This document shows positions 51,789 through 60,610 of a stretch of DNA of 64,000 nt, one piece after another (position 1 is the stretch's first letter; every line of letters starts with the position of its first letter). Where the stretch lies: positions 310,001 through 374,000 of the forward strand of contig NZ_CP139707.1 of NCBI RefSeq assembly GCF_034377145.1. Direction: 5' to 3'. The notes beneath the pieces were generated by a model, which had not been told where the DNA came from, ran no database searches, and saw only the letters and a list, made by a program, of their open reading frames with translations. Source of the stretch: Sulfitobacter sp. OXR-159. GTDB taxonomy: Bacteria; Pseudomonadota; Alphaproteobacteria; Rhodobacterales; Rhodobacteraceae. A program made the position numbers and the translations under genes.

Positions 51789-53051
51789 ATGCGCCTCAAG
51801 GCGACCACGGCCATTGCGCTGATCACATGCGCCGCCGCTCCGGCATTTGCACAAGACAAGGCCGAGGTGCTGGGCACCTATGCCGACATCGCACAGGCGG
51901 GCTACGAAGACAGCCTGACCACCGCGCAGACGCTGCAAGCCGCCGTCGAGACGCTGATCGCCACCCCCTCGGCCGAAGCGCTTCAGGCCGCGAAGTCCGC
52001 ATGGCTGGCCGCCCGCGTGCCCTACCAGCAGACCGAGGTTTTCCGCTTTGGCAACGCCATCGTCGATGACTGGGAAGGCAAGGTAAACGCATGGCCGCTG
52101 GACGAAGGTCTGATCGACTATGTTGATGCCTCCTATGGCGGCGAGACGGATGAAAACCAATTGGCGGTTCTGAACGTCATCGCCAACCCGACCTTCACAC
52201 TGGGCGGGGAAGAGGTGGACGCCACCGAGATCACGCCTGCGCTCCTCGAAGGGCAGTTGCATGAGGCGGGCGCAGTCGAGGCCAATGTCGCCACCGGCTA
52301 CCACGCCATCGAATTCCTGCTCTGGGGCCAAGACCTGAACGGGACTGAGCATGGCGCGGGCAACCGTCCTTGGACCGACTACGCGACCGGCGAAGACTGC
52401 ACCGGCGACAACTGCGACCGCCGTGGGCAATACCTGAAAGCCGCGACCGATCTGCTGGTCAGCGATCTGGAATGGATGGCCGGTCAATGGGCCGATGGCG
52501 GTGAGGCACGCGCTGCCGTGCTGGCAGACGAAGACGCCGGGATCGACGCGATCCTGACCGGCATGGGCTCGCTCTCCTACGGTGAACAGGCCGGGGAACG
52601 GATGAAGCTGGGCGTCATGCTCAACGACCCCGAAGAAGAGCATGATTGCTTCTCGGACAACACCCACAACAGCCACTACTACGACGGTTTGGGCGTGCGG
52701 AACGTCTATCTGGGCGAATACCTGCGCGTCGATGGTCGCGTGGTTTCCGGCGCATCGCTGTCTGACCTTTTGGCCAGCGCCGATGCCAGCGTCGACGGAG
52801 ACCTGCGCGCCAAGCTGAACGCCTCCATGGTGGAACTGGGCCAGATCAAAACCGCCGCCGAAGCGGGGTTCAGCTATGACATGATGCTTGAGCGCGGCAA
52901 TGCCGAAGGCGAAGCGCTGATCATGGGCGCGGTCGATGCGCTGGTGAACCAGACCCGCGCCATCGAGCGTGCCGTGACGGTTCTGGGCGGTGACGAAATC
53001 GCCTTTGAAGGCTCCGATAGCCTCGACGCGCCGGAGGCGGTCTTCCAGTAA
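51789..53051 (+). CDS. Imelysin-family iron-regulated periplasmic protein
   Basis: A 420-residue exported protein of the imelysin (ICMP/IrpA) family, found in iron-uptake clusters. The signal peptide ends ITCAAAPAFAQ. The conserved GxHxxE motif is present as TGYHAIEFLLWG. SAWLAARVPYQQTEVFRFGN and the repeat-like NTHNSHYYDGLGVRNVYLG are also typical. It likely binds or senses iron in the periplasm. No transport activity is proven for the family. AAGGAGGGA precedes ATG 51789. It is the first gene of the six-gene iron cluster, and a candidate operator is upstream. Confidence 0.92.
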   Translation: MRLKATTAIALITCAAAPAFAQDKAEVLGTYADIAQAGYEDSLTTAQTLQAAVETLIATPSAEALQAAKSAWLAARVPYQQTEVFRFGNAIVDDWEGKVNAWPLDEGLIDYVDASYGGETDENQLAVLNVIANPTFTLGGEEVDATEITPALLEGQLHEAGAVEANVATGYHAIEFLLWGQDLNGTEHGAGNRPWTDYATGEDCTGDNCDRRGQYLKAATDLLVSDLEWMAGQWADGGEARAAVLADEDAGIDAILTGMGSLSYGEQAGERMKLGVMLNDPEEEHDCFSDNTHNSHYYDGLGVRNVYLGEYLRVDGRVVSGASLSDLLASADASVDGDLRAKLNASMVELGQIKTAAEAGFSYDMMLERGNAEGEALIMGAVDALVNQTRAIERAVTVLGGDEIAFEGSDSLDAPEAVFQ

Positions 53052-53067
53052 TCCTAACCCTTCCTCT

Positions 53068-53085
53068 GGGCCGCTGCGGCGGCCC
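53068..53085 (+). terminator. Intercistronic hairpin between imelysin and bfd
   Basis: GGGCCGC / GCGGCCC with loop TGCG, 16 bases after the imelysin stop. It lacks a T-run and so probably gives partial termination or mRNA processing. Confidence 0.5.
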
Positions 53086-53112
53086 GGGGCCAGCCAAGGA
53101 ATACGCAAAACC

Positions 53113-53361
53113 ATGATTGTTTGTCACTGTCAGAACATCACCGATCGCGACATCAACAATGCCATCGACTGGATGCGCGCCTCCGATGCGCGCACGGTCA
53201 TTACTGCGGGCAAAATCTACCGTGCCTTGGGCAAAGCAGCCGATTGTGGCGGTTGCATGCCTCTGTTCTTGTCTACCATGCGCGGAAATGGCAACTTTTC
53301 CGTGCCTGTGCTGACAACCACTCTAAGTCAGGCAAAACCAAACAAGGAGACAGGTTCATGA
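53113..53361 (+). CDS. bfd: Bacterioferritin-associated ferredoxin
   Basis: A [2Fe-2S] ferredoxin that reduces ferric iron in bacterioferritin to release it. The 82-residue protein has the four ligand Cys in [11 protein letters not shown] and ADCGGCMPL, the CxC...CxxC pattern of Bfd. The last 20 residues are a polar extension, longer than in E. coli Bfd. It overlaps the bacterioferritin gene as ATGA, so the two proteins are made together. In other bacteria bfd is induced by iron starvation. Confidence 0.93.
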   Translation: MIVCHCQNITDRDINNAIDWMRASDARTVITAGKIYRALGKAADCGGCMPLFLSTMRGNGNFSVPVLTTTLSQAKPNKETGS

Positions 53362-53843
53362 AGGGCGACGACAAGGTCATCGAATATCTCAACGCAGCAT
53401 TGCGCAGCGAATTGACAGCCGTGAGCCAGTACTGGCTGCATTACCGGCTGCAAGAAGACTGGGGCTATGGTCGGCTTGCCGATAAATCGCGCGAGGAAAG
53501 CATCGAAGAGATGAACCACGCCGACAAGCTGATCGAACGGATCATCTTCCTTGAAGGGCACCCCAACCTGCAAAAGCTGGACGCGCTGCGCATCGGTGAA
53601 ACGGTCAAGGAATGTCTTGAGTCCGATCTGGCCGCCGAACATGAGGCCCGCACCCTGTACATTGAGGCGCGCAATCACTGCGATCAGGTGGGCGATTACG
53701 TCTCAAAGAACCTGTTCGAGGAATTGATTGCCGACGAGGAAGGGCATATCGACTTCCTCGAAACGCAATTGTCGCTTCAGGCCGAACTGGGCGAGGCCGT
53801 CTATGGCCAGCTTCAAGCCAAGCCGACAGACGACAGCAAGTAA
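53358..53843 (+). CDS. bfr: Bacterioferritin
   Basis: Heme-containing iron-storage 24-mer. The 161-residue protein keeps the ferroxidase and heme residues: Glu18 in [14 protein letters not shown], Glu51 and His54 with heme-ligand Met52 in [13 protein letters not shown], the second Glu in [11 protein letters not shown], and Glu/His in [14 protein letters not shown] fully active enzyme is likely. ATG 53358, with AAGGAGACAGG upstream and a four-base overlap with bfd, is clear. A hairpin separates it from the di-heme gene. Confidence 0.97.
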   Translation: MKGDDKVIEYLNAALRSELTAVSQYWLHYRLQEDWGYGRLADKSREESIEEMNHADKLIERIIFLEGHPNLQKLDALRIGETVKECLESDLAAEHEARTLYIEARNHCDQVGDYVSKNLFEELIADEEGHIDFLETQLSLQAELGEAVYGQLQAKPTDDSK

Positions 53844-53851
53844 CTTCGAAT

Positions 53852-53875
53852 GGCAGGCCCGGTTCTGGGCCTGCC
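53852..53875 (+). terminator. Intercistronic hairpin after bfr
   Basis: Perfect 9-bp stem GGCAGGCCC / GGGCCTGCC with a 6-base loop, 8 bases after the bfr stop and 20 bases before the next gene. It may lower expression of the downstream half of the cluster. Confidence 0.6.
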
Positions 53876-53895
53876 GCTTATCCAAGGCATTCCAC

Positions 53896-55437
53896 ATGCG
53901 ATTCCTCATTCCGATGCTCACGGTGGCCGCCGCGAGCATGGCCGCCGCCGCCCCGCAAGCACTGGAGGAACCGCATCTCAAGGTCATTCCCCGCACCGCC
54001 GAAGAGGCCGCCCGGATTGCCACAGTCACGGCCCCCGCGACAGAATTTGATAAGCCCGAGCCGTTTGAGACGAACCCGGCAGGGGCCGCCACAGTCAGCC
54101 CGCGCGGCAATGCCGATGCGTTTTCGCTGCCCTCGGGTAACATTCCTTTCGAGCGGGAGTTGGACTTTAAGGTCGGCAATGGTTTGTTCAAAAAACTCTG
54201 GGTGTCATCGCCGTCTTCGACGCTCGCGTCTGACGGGCTGGGGCCGCTTTTCAACGCGCGCTCTTGCCAGCGCTGCCACCTGAAAGACGGGCGCGGTCAT
54301 CCGCCCGAGGGGCCTGAGGATGACGCGGTGTCGATGTTCCTGCGCATCTCGGTCCCCACCGCCCCCGAAGAGGCAATGAGCGAGATCGAGGCGTTCCTGC
54401 TTTCGGTGGGCGATACCACCCCGCGCACGCGGCCCGATCCGGTCTATGGCGGGCAATTGCAGGATTTCGGGGTGGCGGGGCATCCGGCGGAATACCGGCT
54501 GGGCCTGCGCTATGAAGAGGTGGAGGTCGCGCTCTCCGAGGGAGAGACCGCCAGCCTGCGCCGCCCGAGCTACAGTGCCGAAGACCTCGGGTATGGTCCC
54601 TTGGCCGATGGCGCGATGCTCAGCCCCCGTGTGGCCCCGCCGATGATCGGTTTGGGCTTGTTGGAGGCGATCCCGGCGGCGGATATCTTGGCACTGGCCG
54701 ACCCCGAAGACGCCGACGGCGATGGCATCTCTGGTCGGGCGCAGATCGTCTGGTCCTTTGAGCACGCGCGCCCGATGCTGGGCCGTTTCGGCTGGAAATC
54801 CGGCGCGCCGACGATCCGCGAACAATCCGCCAGCGCCTTTGCGGGGGACATCGGCATTTCATCCCCCATCTTCGACGCAGCATGGGGCGATTGCACCACC
54901 GAACAGACCGCTTGCCGCGAGGCCCCGCATGGGGACGGTGACGCGCGCGGGACAGAGATTGACGCCGAAGGTCTTGATCTGGTGACCTTTTACAGCCGCA
55001 ACCTTGCCGTGCCCGCCCGCCGCGATGTCGGCGCGCCTGAGGTGCTGCGCGGCAAGGCGGTGTTCCATGAGGTCGGCTGCACCTCTTGCCACCAGCCGAA
55101 ATTCGTGACCGAACGGTTGGAGGACCAGCCCGAGCAGAGCTTCCAACTGATCTGGCCGATGACCGATCTTTTGCTCCATGACATGGGGGAAGGGCTGGCC
55201 GACGACCGTCCCGAGGGCCGCGCGAATGGTCGCGAATGGCGTACCGCGCCGCTCTGGGGCATCGGCTTGACCGAGCAGGTCAACGGGCATACCCAATTCC
55301 TGCACGACGGGCGCGCGCGGTCGCTGCTTGAAGCGGTGCTCTGGCACGGCGGCGAAGCACAGCCCGCCCGTGATGCCGTGGTGGAGATGCCCAAAGCCGA
55401 CCGTGACGCCCTGATCCGCTATCTGGAGAGCCTTTGA
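53896..55437 (+). CDS. Di-heme c-type oxidoreductase (thiol oxidoreductase-like, DUF1111)
   Basis: A 513-residue exported protein with two c-type heme sites, CQRCH (about residue 130) and CTSCH (about 398). They lie in the DUF1111 framework (FNARSCQRCHLKDGRGHPPEG, GDISPRVAPPMIGLGLLEAIP-like, HDGRARSLLEAVLWHGGEA). Such proteins often sit beside imelysin genes and may oxidize or reduce iron or heme in the periplasm. That role is inferred. The signal peptide is short (AAASMAAAAPQA). The stop overlaps the second imelysin gene by one base. Confidence 0.92.
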   Translation: MRFLIPMLTVAAASMAAAAPQALEEPHLKVIPRTAEEAARIATVTAPATEFDKPEPFETNPAGAATVSPRGNADAFSLPSGNIPFERELDFKVGNGLFKKLWVSSPSSTLASDGLGPLFNARSCQRCHLKDGRGHPPEGPEDDAVSMFLRISVPTAPEEAMSEIEAFLLSVGDTTPRTRPDPVYGGQLQDFGVAGHPAEYRLGLRYEEVEVALSEGETASLRRPSYSAEDLGYGPLADGAMLSPRVAPPMIGLGLLEAIPAADILALADPEDADGDGISGRAQIVWSFEHARPMLGRFGWKSGAPTIREQSASAFAGDIGISSPIFDAAWGDCTTEQTACREAPHGDGDARGTEIDAEGLDLVTFYSRNLAVPARRDVGAPEVLRGKAVFHEVGCTSCHQPKFVTERLEDQPEQSFQLIWPMTDLLLHDMGEGLADDRPEGRANGREWRTAPLWGIGLTEQVNGHTQFLHDGRARSLLEAVLWHGGEAQPARDAVVEMPKADRDALIRYLESL

Positions 55438-56423
55438 TGCGCAGCCTGCTGACCGCCACATTCCTTCTGACCGCCGCCCCCGCCCTCGCCGGGGTGGAGG
55501 AGGTGATCCAAGACCACGCGCTGCCCGGCACCGCCCGTTTTGCCTCTGCCACTGCGGCGCTCGACGCTGCAGCGCAGGCCAATTGCACCGACACGGCCCT
55601 GCGCCCGGCCTATCAAGAGGCTTTCGACGCATGGCTCGGCATCGCGCATCTGACCCTTGGCCCGTTGGAGGAAGACGGGCGCGGGCTGGCCATCGCCTTT
55701 TGGCCCGACACGCGCGGCATGGTGGGGCGCAGCGTGGCGAGACTGGTGGCCGAGGAAGACCCAATCGCGACAAGCGGGGAATACGCCGAAGTCTCCATCG
55801 CCGCGCGCGGGCTCTTTGCGCTGGAACGGCTGCTCTATGATGATGACTTCGCGGGCTACGAGGCTAACAGCTATAGCTGCGCACTGGCCCGCGCGATGGC
55901 GGCCGATCTGGCCGTGCTGGGGCGCGAGGTCGACACCGCATGGCGTGAGGATTTCGCCACGACGCTCAGCAGCGCCGGGGAGGCGGGGAACAGCCGTTTC
56001 CTCAGCCCGCGCGAGGCGTCACAGGCGCTTTACACCGCCCTCGCCACCGGGTTGGAGTTCGTCGCCGATCAACGTTTGGGCCGCCCAATGGGCAGTTTTG
56101 ACGCCCCCAAACCGCAGGTGGCCGAGGCGCGCCGTTCGGGTCGCAGCCTGCGCAATGTGGTGTTATCGCTTGAAGCATTGCGGGACTTTGCGCGCACCCT
56201 GTCGGACCAGCCCACGCCTGAAACCGACGCCGCCTTTGACCGCGCGCTCATCGCCGCCCGCGGCTTGGAAGACCCGGTCTTTGCCGGGGTGGCCGATCCG
56301 ATCAGCCGTATCCGGGTCGAGGCGCTGCAAAACGATGTGCGCGCCATTGCCGAGGCGGTGGGGGCAGAGATCGCCCCTGCGCTTGGCGTTTCCGTCGGGT
56401 TCAACTCGGCGGATGGCGATTGA
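55437..56423 (+). CDS. Second imelysin-family protein, degenerate GxHxxE motif
   Basis: A 328-residue exported protein with the imelysin fold, seen in EAFDAWLGIAHLTLGPL, GEYAEVSIAARGLFALERLLYDD and LSLEALRDFARTL. Where the family has GxHxxE, this protein has GLFALE, so the conserved His is replaced by Phe. It may be a structural partner or have lost metal binding. The start at ATG 55437 overlaps the di-heme stop (TGATG), and its own stop overlaps the DUF1513 start the same way. Signal peptide: LTATFLLTAAPALAG. Confidence 0.88.
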   Translation: MRSLLTATFLLTAAPALAGVEEVIQDHALPGTARFASATAALDAAAQANCTDTALRPAYQEAFDAWLGIAHLTLGPLEEDGRGLAIAFWPDTRGMVGRSVARLVAEEDPIATSGEYAEVSIAARGLFALERLLYDDDFAGYEANSYSCALARAMAADLAVLGREVDTAWREDFATTLSSAGEAGNSRFLSPREASQALYTALATGLEFVADQRLGRPMGSFDAPKPQVAEARRSGRSLRNVVLSLEALRDFARTLSDQPTPETDAAFDRALIAARGLEDPVFAGVADPISRIRVEALQNDVRAIAEAVGAEIAPALGVSVGFNSADGD

Positions 56424-57499
56424 TGCCGTCGCGCCGCCACTTCCTTGCCGGTCTCGCCGCCGCGTCGAGCTTGCCGGCGATGGGTTGGGCCGCCGCTGGC
56501 AGCCCTGCCTACCTTGCCGCCGCGCGTGACCCTTCGGGGGCCTATGCGCTTTTCGGGCTGGACGGGACGGGCCACGACATTTTCCGCATTCCGCTGCCCG
56601 ACCGGGGCCATGCCGCCGCCGCGCATCCCACGGCGCCGGAGGCCGTGGCCTTTGCCCGCCGTCCGGGGCGGTTTGCATTGGTGATCGACTGTGAAAAGGG
56701 CCGTGTGGCCCACCGGCTCGACGCGCCGGTGGGGCGGCATTTCTACGGGCATGGGGCGTTTTTGCAGGGCGGGGCCATCCTCGCCACCAGCGAGAACGAG
56801 ATCGACACAGGCAAAGGGCGCATCGGACTGTGGTCCCGCGCAAAGGGCTATGCCCGGATCGGAGAGATCGCGTCAGGCGGGATCGGCCCGCATGAAATCC
56901 GCCGCAGGTCCGAGGATGTGCTGGTGGTGGCCAATGGCGGCATCCGCACCCATCCCGACAGCGGCCGGGAGAAGCTGAACATCGACGTGATGCGGCCCAA
57001 CCTGTCCTATGTCAGTCTCTCGGGCGAAATGCTGGAGCAGGTCGAACTGCCGAATGACCTGCACAAGAACTCGATCCGTCATCTGGCCTTGGCACCAGAC
57101 GGGCAGGTGGCTTTTGCGATGCAATGGCAAGGGGAGCCGGGTGACGGTGTGCCGCTGCTGGGGCTGCACCGGCGCGGGGAAGAGCCCATCTTGGCCGAGG
57201 CCGATCTGGCCGAGCAAATCGCGATGCAGGGCTACGCGGGCAGCGTGGCATTCGCGGCAGATGGCGGGGCGGTCGGTATCACCTCCCCCCGGGGCGGGCG
57301 CCTGCATCTGTTTGACAGCAAAGGTGCTTTCCTCGCCAGCCACCGCCGTGCCGATGTCTGCGGGCTGGCGCCGGGCCGCGGCGGCTTTGTCGCCACGGAT
57401 GGGCTTGGCGGTATCCTGTCACTGCAAGAGGCTACGCTATCGCGGCTGACCACAGCCAGCCGCGCGTGGGACAACCATTTGGTCGCCATCGACGCATAG
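56423..57499 (+). CDS. DUF1513 family, Tat-exported beta-propeller-like protein
   Basis: A 358-residue protein with a twin-arginine signal (MPSRRHFLAGLAAASSLPAMG) and repeated beta segments typical of propeller proteins: VAFARRPGRFALVIDCEKGRVAHRLDAP, HFYGHGAFLQGGAILATSENEIDTGKGRI and GPHEIRRRSEDVLVVANGGIRTHPDSG. This is the DUF1513 family, which lies at the end of imelysin/di-heme clusters. Tat export implies that it folds, perhaps with a cofactor, in the cytoplasm. Its start at ATG 56423 overlaps the imelysin stop. Confidence 0.9.
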   Translation: MPSRRHFLAGLAAASSLPAMGWAAAGSPAYLAAARDPSGAYALFGLDGTGHDIFRIPLPDRGHAAAAHPTAPEAVAFARRPGRFALVIDCEKGRVAHRLDAPVGRHFYGHGAFLQGGAILATSENEIDTGKGRIGLWSRAKGYARIGEIASGGIGPHEIRRRSEDVLVVANGGIRTHPDSGREKLNIDVMRPNLSYVSLSGEMLEQVELPNDLHKNSIRHLALAPDGQVAFAMQWQGEPGDGVPLLGLHRRGEEPILAEADLAEQIAMQGYAGSVAFAADGGAVGITSPRGGRLHLFDSKGAFLASHRRADVCGLAPGRGGFVATDGLGGILSLQEATLSRLTTASRAWDNHLVAIDA

Positions 57500-57502
57500 G
57501 CG

Positions 57503-57523
57503 TGCGGGGGCCGTGCCCCCGCA
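57503..57523. terminator. Hairpin between DUF1513 gene and map
   Basis: Perfect 9-bp stem TGCGGGGGC / GCCCCCGCA with a 3-base loop, between two convergent genes. Confidence 0.72.
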
Positions 57524-57528
57524 GCGTT

Positions 57529-58359
57529 TCAGTCGGTTTTATAAGTCGGGTGGAACAAGCCGCCGGGCGAGAGGGTGAAAATCTCCACACCATCTTCGGT
57601 CACGCCGACCGAATGCTCGAACTGCGCCGAGAGGGATTTGTCGCGGGTGACGGCGGTCCAGTCGTCGGCGAGGGTCTTGGTCTCGGCCCGACCAAGGTTC
57701 ACCATCGGCTCAATGGTAAAGAACATGCCCGGCTCAAGCACAGCACCGGTGCCGGGGCGGCCATAGTGCAGCACGTTGGGCGGCGCGTGAAAGACCTGCC
57801 CCAGCCCGTGCCCGCAGAAATCGGTCACGACGGACATGCGGTGGACTTCGACAAATGTCTGGATGGCATGGCCGATGTCGCCAAAGGTATTGCCCGGCTT
57901 CACTGCCTCAATCCCGCGCATCAGGCTGTCGTGGGTCACGTTGATCAAACGCTCGGCCTTGCGCGAAAGCTTGCCCGCCACATACATCCGGCTGGTGTCG
58001 CCGAACCAGCCATCGACGATCACGGTCACGTCGATGTTCAGGATGTCGCCGTCTTTCAGCTTCTTGTCGCTAGGGATCCCGTGGCAAACCACATGGTTCA
58101 CTGAGATGCAGCTCGCATGCTGATAGCCCTTGTAGCCGATCGTCGCGGATTTCGCACCGGCGGCGTTGACCTTCTCTTCGATCAGGCGGTCAAGCTCCCC
58201 GGTGGTCTGACCGGGGAAGACATGCTCTGCGATCTCGTCGAGGATCGTGGCGGCCAGACGGCCCGCCGCTTGCATCCCGGCGTGATCCGAAGGCTCGTAA
58301 ATGCGAATGCCGTCGCGCGTCTGGCGGCCTCGGTGTGCGTTGTTCACCGCTCTCTCCAT
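57529..58359 (-). CDS. map: Methionine aminopeptidase type I
   Basis: Removes the N-terminal Met from new proteins. The 276-residue protein has the metal ligands in GDILNIDVTVIVDGWFGDTSRM (two Asp), CGHGLGQVFHAPP (His), EPGMFFTIEPMV (Glu) and SAQFEHSVGVTEDGVEIFT (Glu). The N-terminal 25 residues are a slightly longer lead-in than in E. coli. GGAG precedes the start. It follows sfsA on the same strand, 51 bases apart, so the two may share a transcript. Confidence 0.96.
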   Translation of the reverse strand: MERAVNNAHRGRQTRDGIRIYEPSDHAGMQAAGRLAATILDEIAEHVFPGQTTGELDRLIEEKVNAAGAKSATIGYKGYQHASCISVNHVVCHGIPSDKKLKDGDILNIDVTVIVDGWFGDTSRMYVAGKLSRKAERLINVTHDSLMRGIEAVKPGNTFGDIGHAIQTFVEVHRMSVVTDFCGHGLGQVFHAPPNVLHYGRPGTGAVLEPGMFFTIEPMVNLGRAETKTLADDWTAVTRDKSLSAQFEHSVGVTEDGVEIFTLSPGGLFHPTYKTD

Positions 58360-58410
58360 CCTTGTGTTCGCTCCTATTTAGCGTGGCTTTCCGGCAAGGG
58401 CCAGTGCAGC

Positions 58411-59118
58411 TCAGCCCGCAAAGGGGATCGGTTGCGCCAGTGTGACGGCTTGGGGCGTGATATGGGTGCCGATGGCGTAGATTTCCAGCCCCGCCGCCCG
58501 CGCGGCTTGGGACGCGGCGGCGTAGGTCGGGTCGATATCGGCGGCAAGGGTCATCTGCGTGCAATCGGTGCGTTGCACCAGATAGAGCAGCACGGCGCGG
58601 TGCCCGGCCTGCGCCATCCGCGCCAGTTCGCCCAGATGTTTCGCCCCGCGTGTGGTGACGCTGTCGGGGAATTCGGCCAGACCCGTTTCGCGTGAGAGGG
58701 TGACCGATTTCACCTCGACATAGGCATCGGGCAGGCCATCACCGCGCAGCAGAAAGTCGATGCGGGAGTTTTCGCCGTATTTCACCTCCGGTCGTACCTC
58801 GGCATAGGCGGCCAGTGGCGTCACCTCACCCGCGATCAGCGCCGCTTTCATCGCACGGTTGGGCAGGGCGGTGTCGACGCCGGTGAAATGGCCGTTCTCA
58901 TGGTCCACCAACCGCCAGCCGTAGTTCAGCTTTTTCTTCGGATCGTCGTTCGGCTCCAGCCAAATCCGGCTGCCCGGTTCCGCCAGCCCCATCATCGAGC
59001 CGGGGTTGGCGCAATGGGCGATCACTTCCTCGCCCGTATCTTCCAGCCTGCAATCGGCCAGAAAGCGTTTGTAGCGGCGGATCAGCCGGGCGGGGACAAG
59101 TTGGGTTTGAAAGCGCAT
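58411..59118 (-). CDS. sfsA: Sugar fermentation stimulation protein A
   Basis: A 235-residue SfsA protein, known from sugar-fermentation phenotypes and now viewed as a nuclease-fold DNA-binding protein of unclear role. Recognizable segments: LVPARLIRRYKRFLADCRLEDTGEEVIAHCANPGSMMGL, GENSRIDFLLRGDGLPDAYVEVKSVTLSRE and FPDSVTTRGAKHLGELARM. The ExK pair in YVEVKSV is the nuclease-like motif. The start at ATG 59118 (MRFQTQLV) matches the family. It is divergent from the molybdopterin-domain gene by only 48 bases. Confidence 0.94.
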   Translation of the reverse strand: MRFQTQLVPARLIRRYKRFLADCRLEDTGEEVIAHCANPGSMMGLAEPGSRIWLEPNDDPKKKLNYGWRLVDHENGHFTGVDTALPNRAMKAALIAGEVTPLAAYAEVRPEVKYGENSRIDFLLRGDGLPDAYVEVKSVTLSRETGLAEFPDSVTTRGAKHLGELARMAQAGHRAVLLYLVQRTDCTQMTLAADIDPTYAAASQAARAAGLEIYAIGTHITPQAVTLAQPIPFAG

Positions 59119-59166
59119 GAGGCGCGGCCTATACCGAAGGGACGCCATCCTCAAGGAGCCGCCCCC

Positions 59167-59886
59167 ATGTCAAACCCCACCGCCGCGATGATCGTGATCG
59201 GCGACGAAATCCTCTCGGGCCGGACCCGCGACAGCAATATGCATCACCTTGCGGGAGAGTTGACGAAAGTGGGGATCGACCTCAAGGAGGTGCGCGTGGT
59301 GTCGGATGATCATGGCGCGATCATCGCCGCCGTGCAGGCGCTGTCATCGGCCTATACCCATGTCTTCACCTCGGGCGGCATCGGGCCCACGCATGATGAT
59401 ATTACCGCCGATTGCATCGCCGCCGCCTTTAACCGTGATATCGACGTGCGCGACGATGCGCGCGAGATACTGGCCGAACACTACGCCCGCGCGGGCACCC
59501 AGATGAACAACGCCCGCCTGCGCATGGCGCGTATTCCTGAGGGCGCCGCGCTGATCGAAAACCCGGTCTCTGCCGCGCCGGGCTTTGTGGTTGAGAACGT
59601 GCATGTCATGGCCGGGGTGCCGACGGTCTTTCAGGCGATGGTTGCCAGCGTCCTGCCGGGGCTCATAGGCGGCCAACCCCTGATCAGTGAGACCCTGCGC
59701 ATCGACCGGGGCGAGGGCGATATCGCCGGGCCTTTGGGGGCGCTGGCCGAGGAATACCCGCATCTGTCGATGGGCAGCTACCCGTTTCAAAAGGACGGTG
59801 TCTTTGGTGCGCATGTGGTGATCCGGGGCAGCGATCCGGGGATGGTCGAAGCGGCGATGGTCAAGCTCAAGGCTGCCTTCGCATGA
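59167..59886 (+). CDS. CinA-type molybdopterin-binding domain protein
   Basis: A 239-residue single-domain protein of the MoCF/CinA N-terminal type. It contains AMIVIGDEILSGRTRDSNMHHLAGEL, VFTSGGIGPTHDDITADCIAAAFN and MAGVPTVFQAMVASVLPGL. It lacks the CinA amidohydrolase domain, so deamidation is not expected. Members of this short type are linked to nicotinamide-nucleotide or molybdopterin handling without proof. GGAG precedes ATG 59167. A GNAT gene overlaps it as ATGA. Confidence 0.93.
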   Translation: MSNPTAAMIVIGDEILSGRTRDSNMHHLAGELTKVGIDLKEVRVVSDDHGAIIAAVQALSSAYTHVFTSGGIGPTHDDITADCIAAAFNRDIDVRDDAREILAEHYARAGTQMNNARLRMARIPEGAALIENPVSAAPGFVVENVHVMAGVPTVFQAMVASVLPGLIGGQPLISETLRIDRGEGDIAGPLGALAEEYPHLSMGSYPFQKDGVFGAHVVIRGSDPGMVEAAMVKLKAAFA

Positions 59887-60599
59887 GCGAGGCGCAGGCG
59901 TTTTTCGACGCGGGCGACGCGACATGGCCCGCCGCGCGGCGGTTTGATCACGGGCCATGGACCCTGCGCGAAGGGCAGGGCGGCGGGAAACGGGTCTCGG
60001 CGGCGACAGCGCGTGGGGCGATCTCCGATACCGATATTCCGGCTGCCGAAGCGGCGATGCGCAAGATGGAGCAGCGCCCGCTTTTCATGGTCCGCGCGGG
60101 TGAAGATGAACTCGACGCGCTGCTGGCCGCGCGGGGCTACGAGGTGGTCGACCCGGTCACGGTGCTGAGCGCGCCGATTACCCGGCTGACAGATGTGCCG
60201 ATGCCCCCGGTCACCGCCTTTTGCATTTGGGAGCCGCTGGCGATCATGGCCGAGGTCTGGGCCGCCGGAGGGGTCGGCCCTGCGCGTCTTGCCGTGATGG
60301 ACCGCGCCGCGACCAAAACAGGCATCCTTGCGCGCTGGAACGAGAAACCCGCAGGCGTGGCCTTTGCCGGGGTGCACGAGGACATCTGCATGGTGCACGC
60401 CGTCGAAGTGCTGCCGCATCAACAGCGCCAAGGCGTGGCCACTTGGATCATGCGCGCCGCCGCCCATTGGGGGCAGGCCCAAGGGGCTAAGCGGCTTTCG
60501 GTGCTCTGCGTGGATACGAATGCCCGCGCGCAGGCGCTTTACGCCAAACTGGGCTTTGCCCCGGTCGGGCACTATCATTACCGTCAATGCACTGAGTAA
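59883..60599 (+). CDS. GNAT-family N-acetyltransferase
   Basis: A 238-residue acetyltransferase with a clear GNAT core in the second half: ICMVHAVEVLPHQQRQGVATWIMRAAAHWGQAQGAKRLSVLCVDTNARAQALYAKLGF. The QRQGVAT segment is the acetyl-CoA pyrophosphate loop. The first half is a diverged GNAT-like or adaptor region. The substrate is unknown. It overlaps the molybdopterin-domain gene by four bases and is followed by an AhpD-like gene 11 bases away, all probably one transcript. Confidence 0.9.
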   Translation: MSEAQAFFDAGDATWPAARRFDHGPWTLREGQGGGKRVSAATARGAISDTDIPAAEAAMRKMEQRPLFMVRAGEDELDALLAARGYEVVDPVTVLSAPITRLTDVPMPPVTAFCIWEPLAIMAEVWAAGGVGPARLAVMDRAATKTGILARWNEKPAGVAFAGVHEDICMVHAVEVLPHQQRQGVATWIMRAAAHWGQAQGAKRLSVLCVDTNARAQALYAKLGFAPVGHYHYRQCTE

Positions 60600-60610
60600 A
60601 GGATAAGACC

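Noticed and set aside
51687..53114. 475-codon minus-strand frame over the imelysin gene
   Set aside because: Antisense to a gene with signal peptide and GxHxxE. No domain seen in the shadow.
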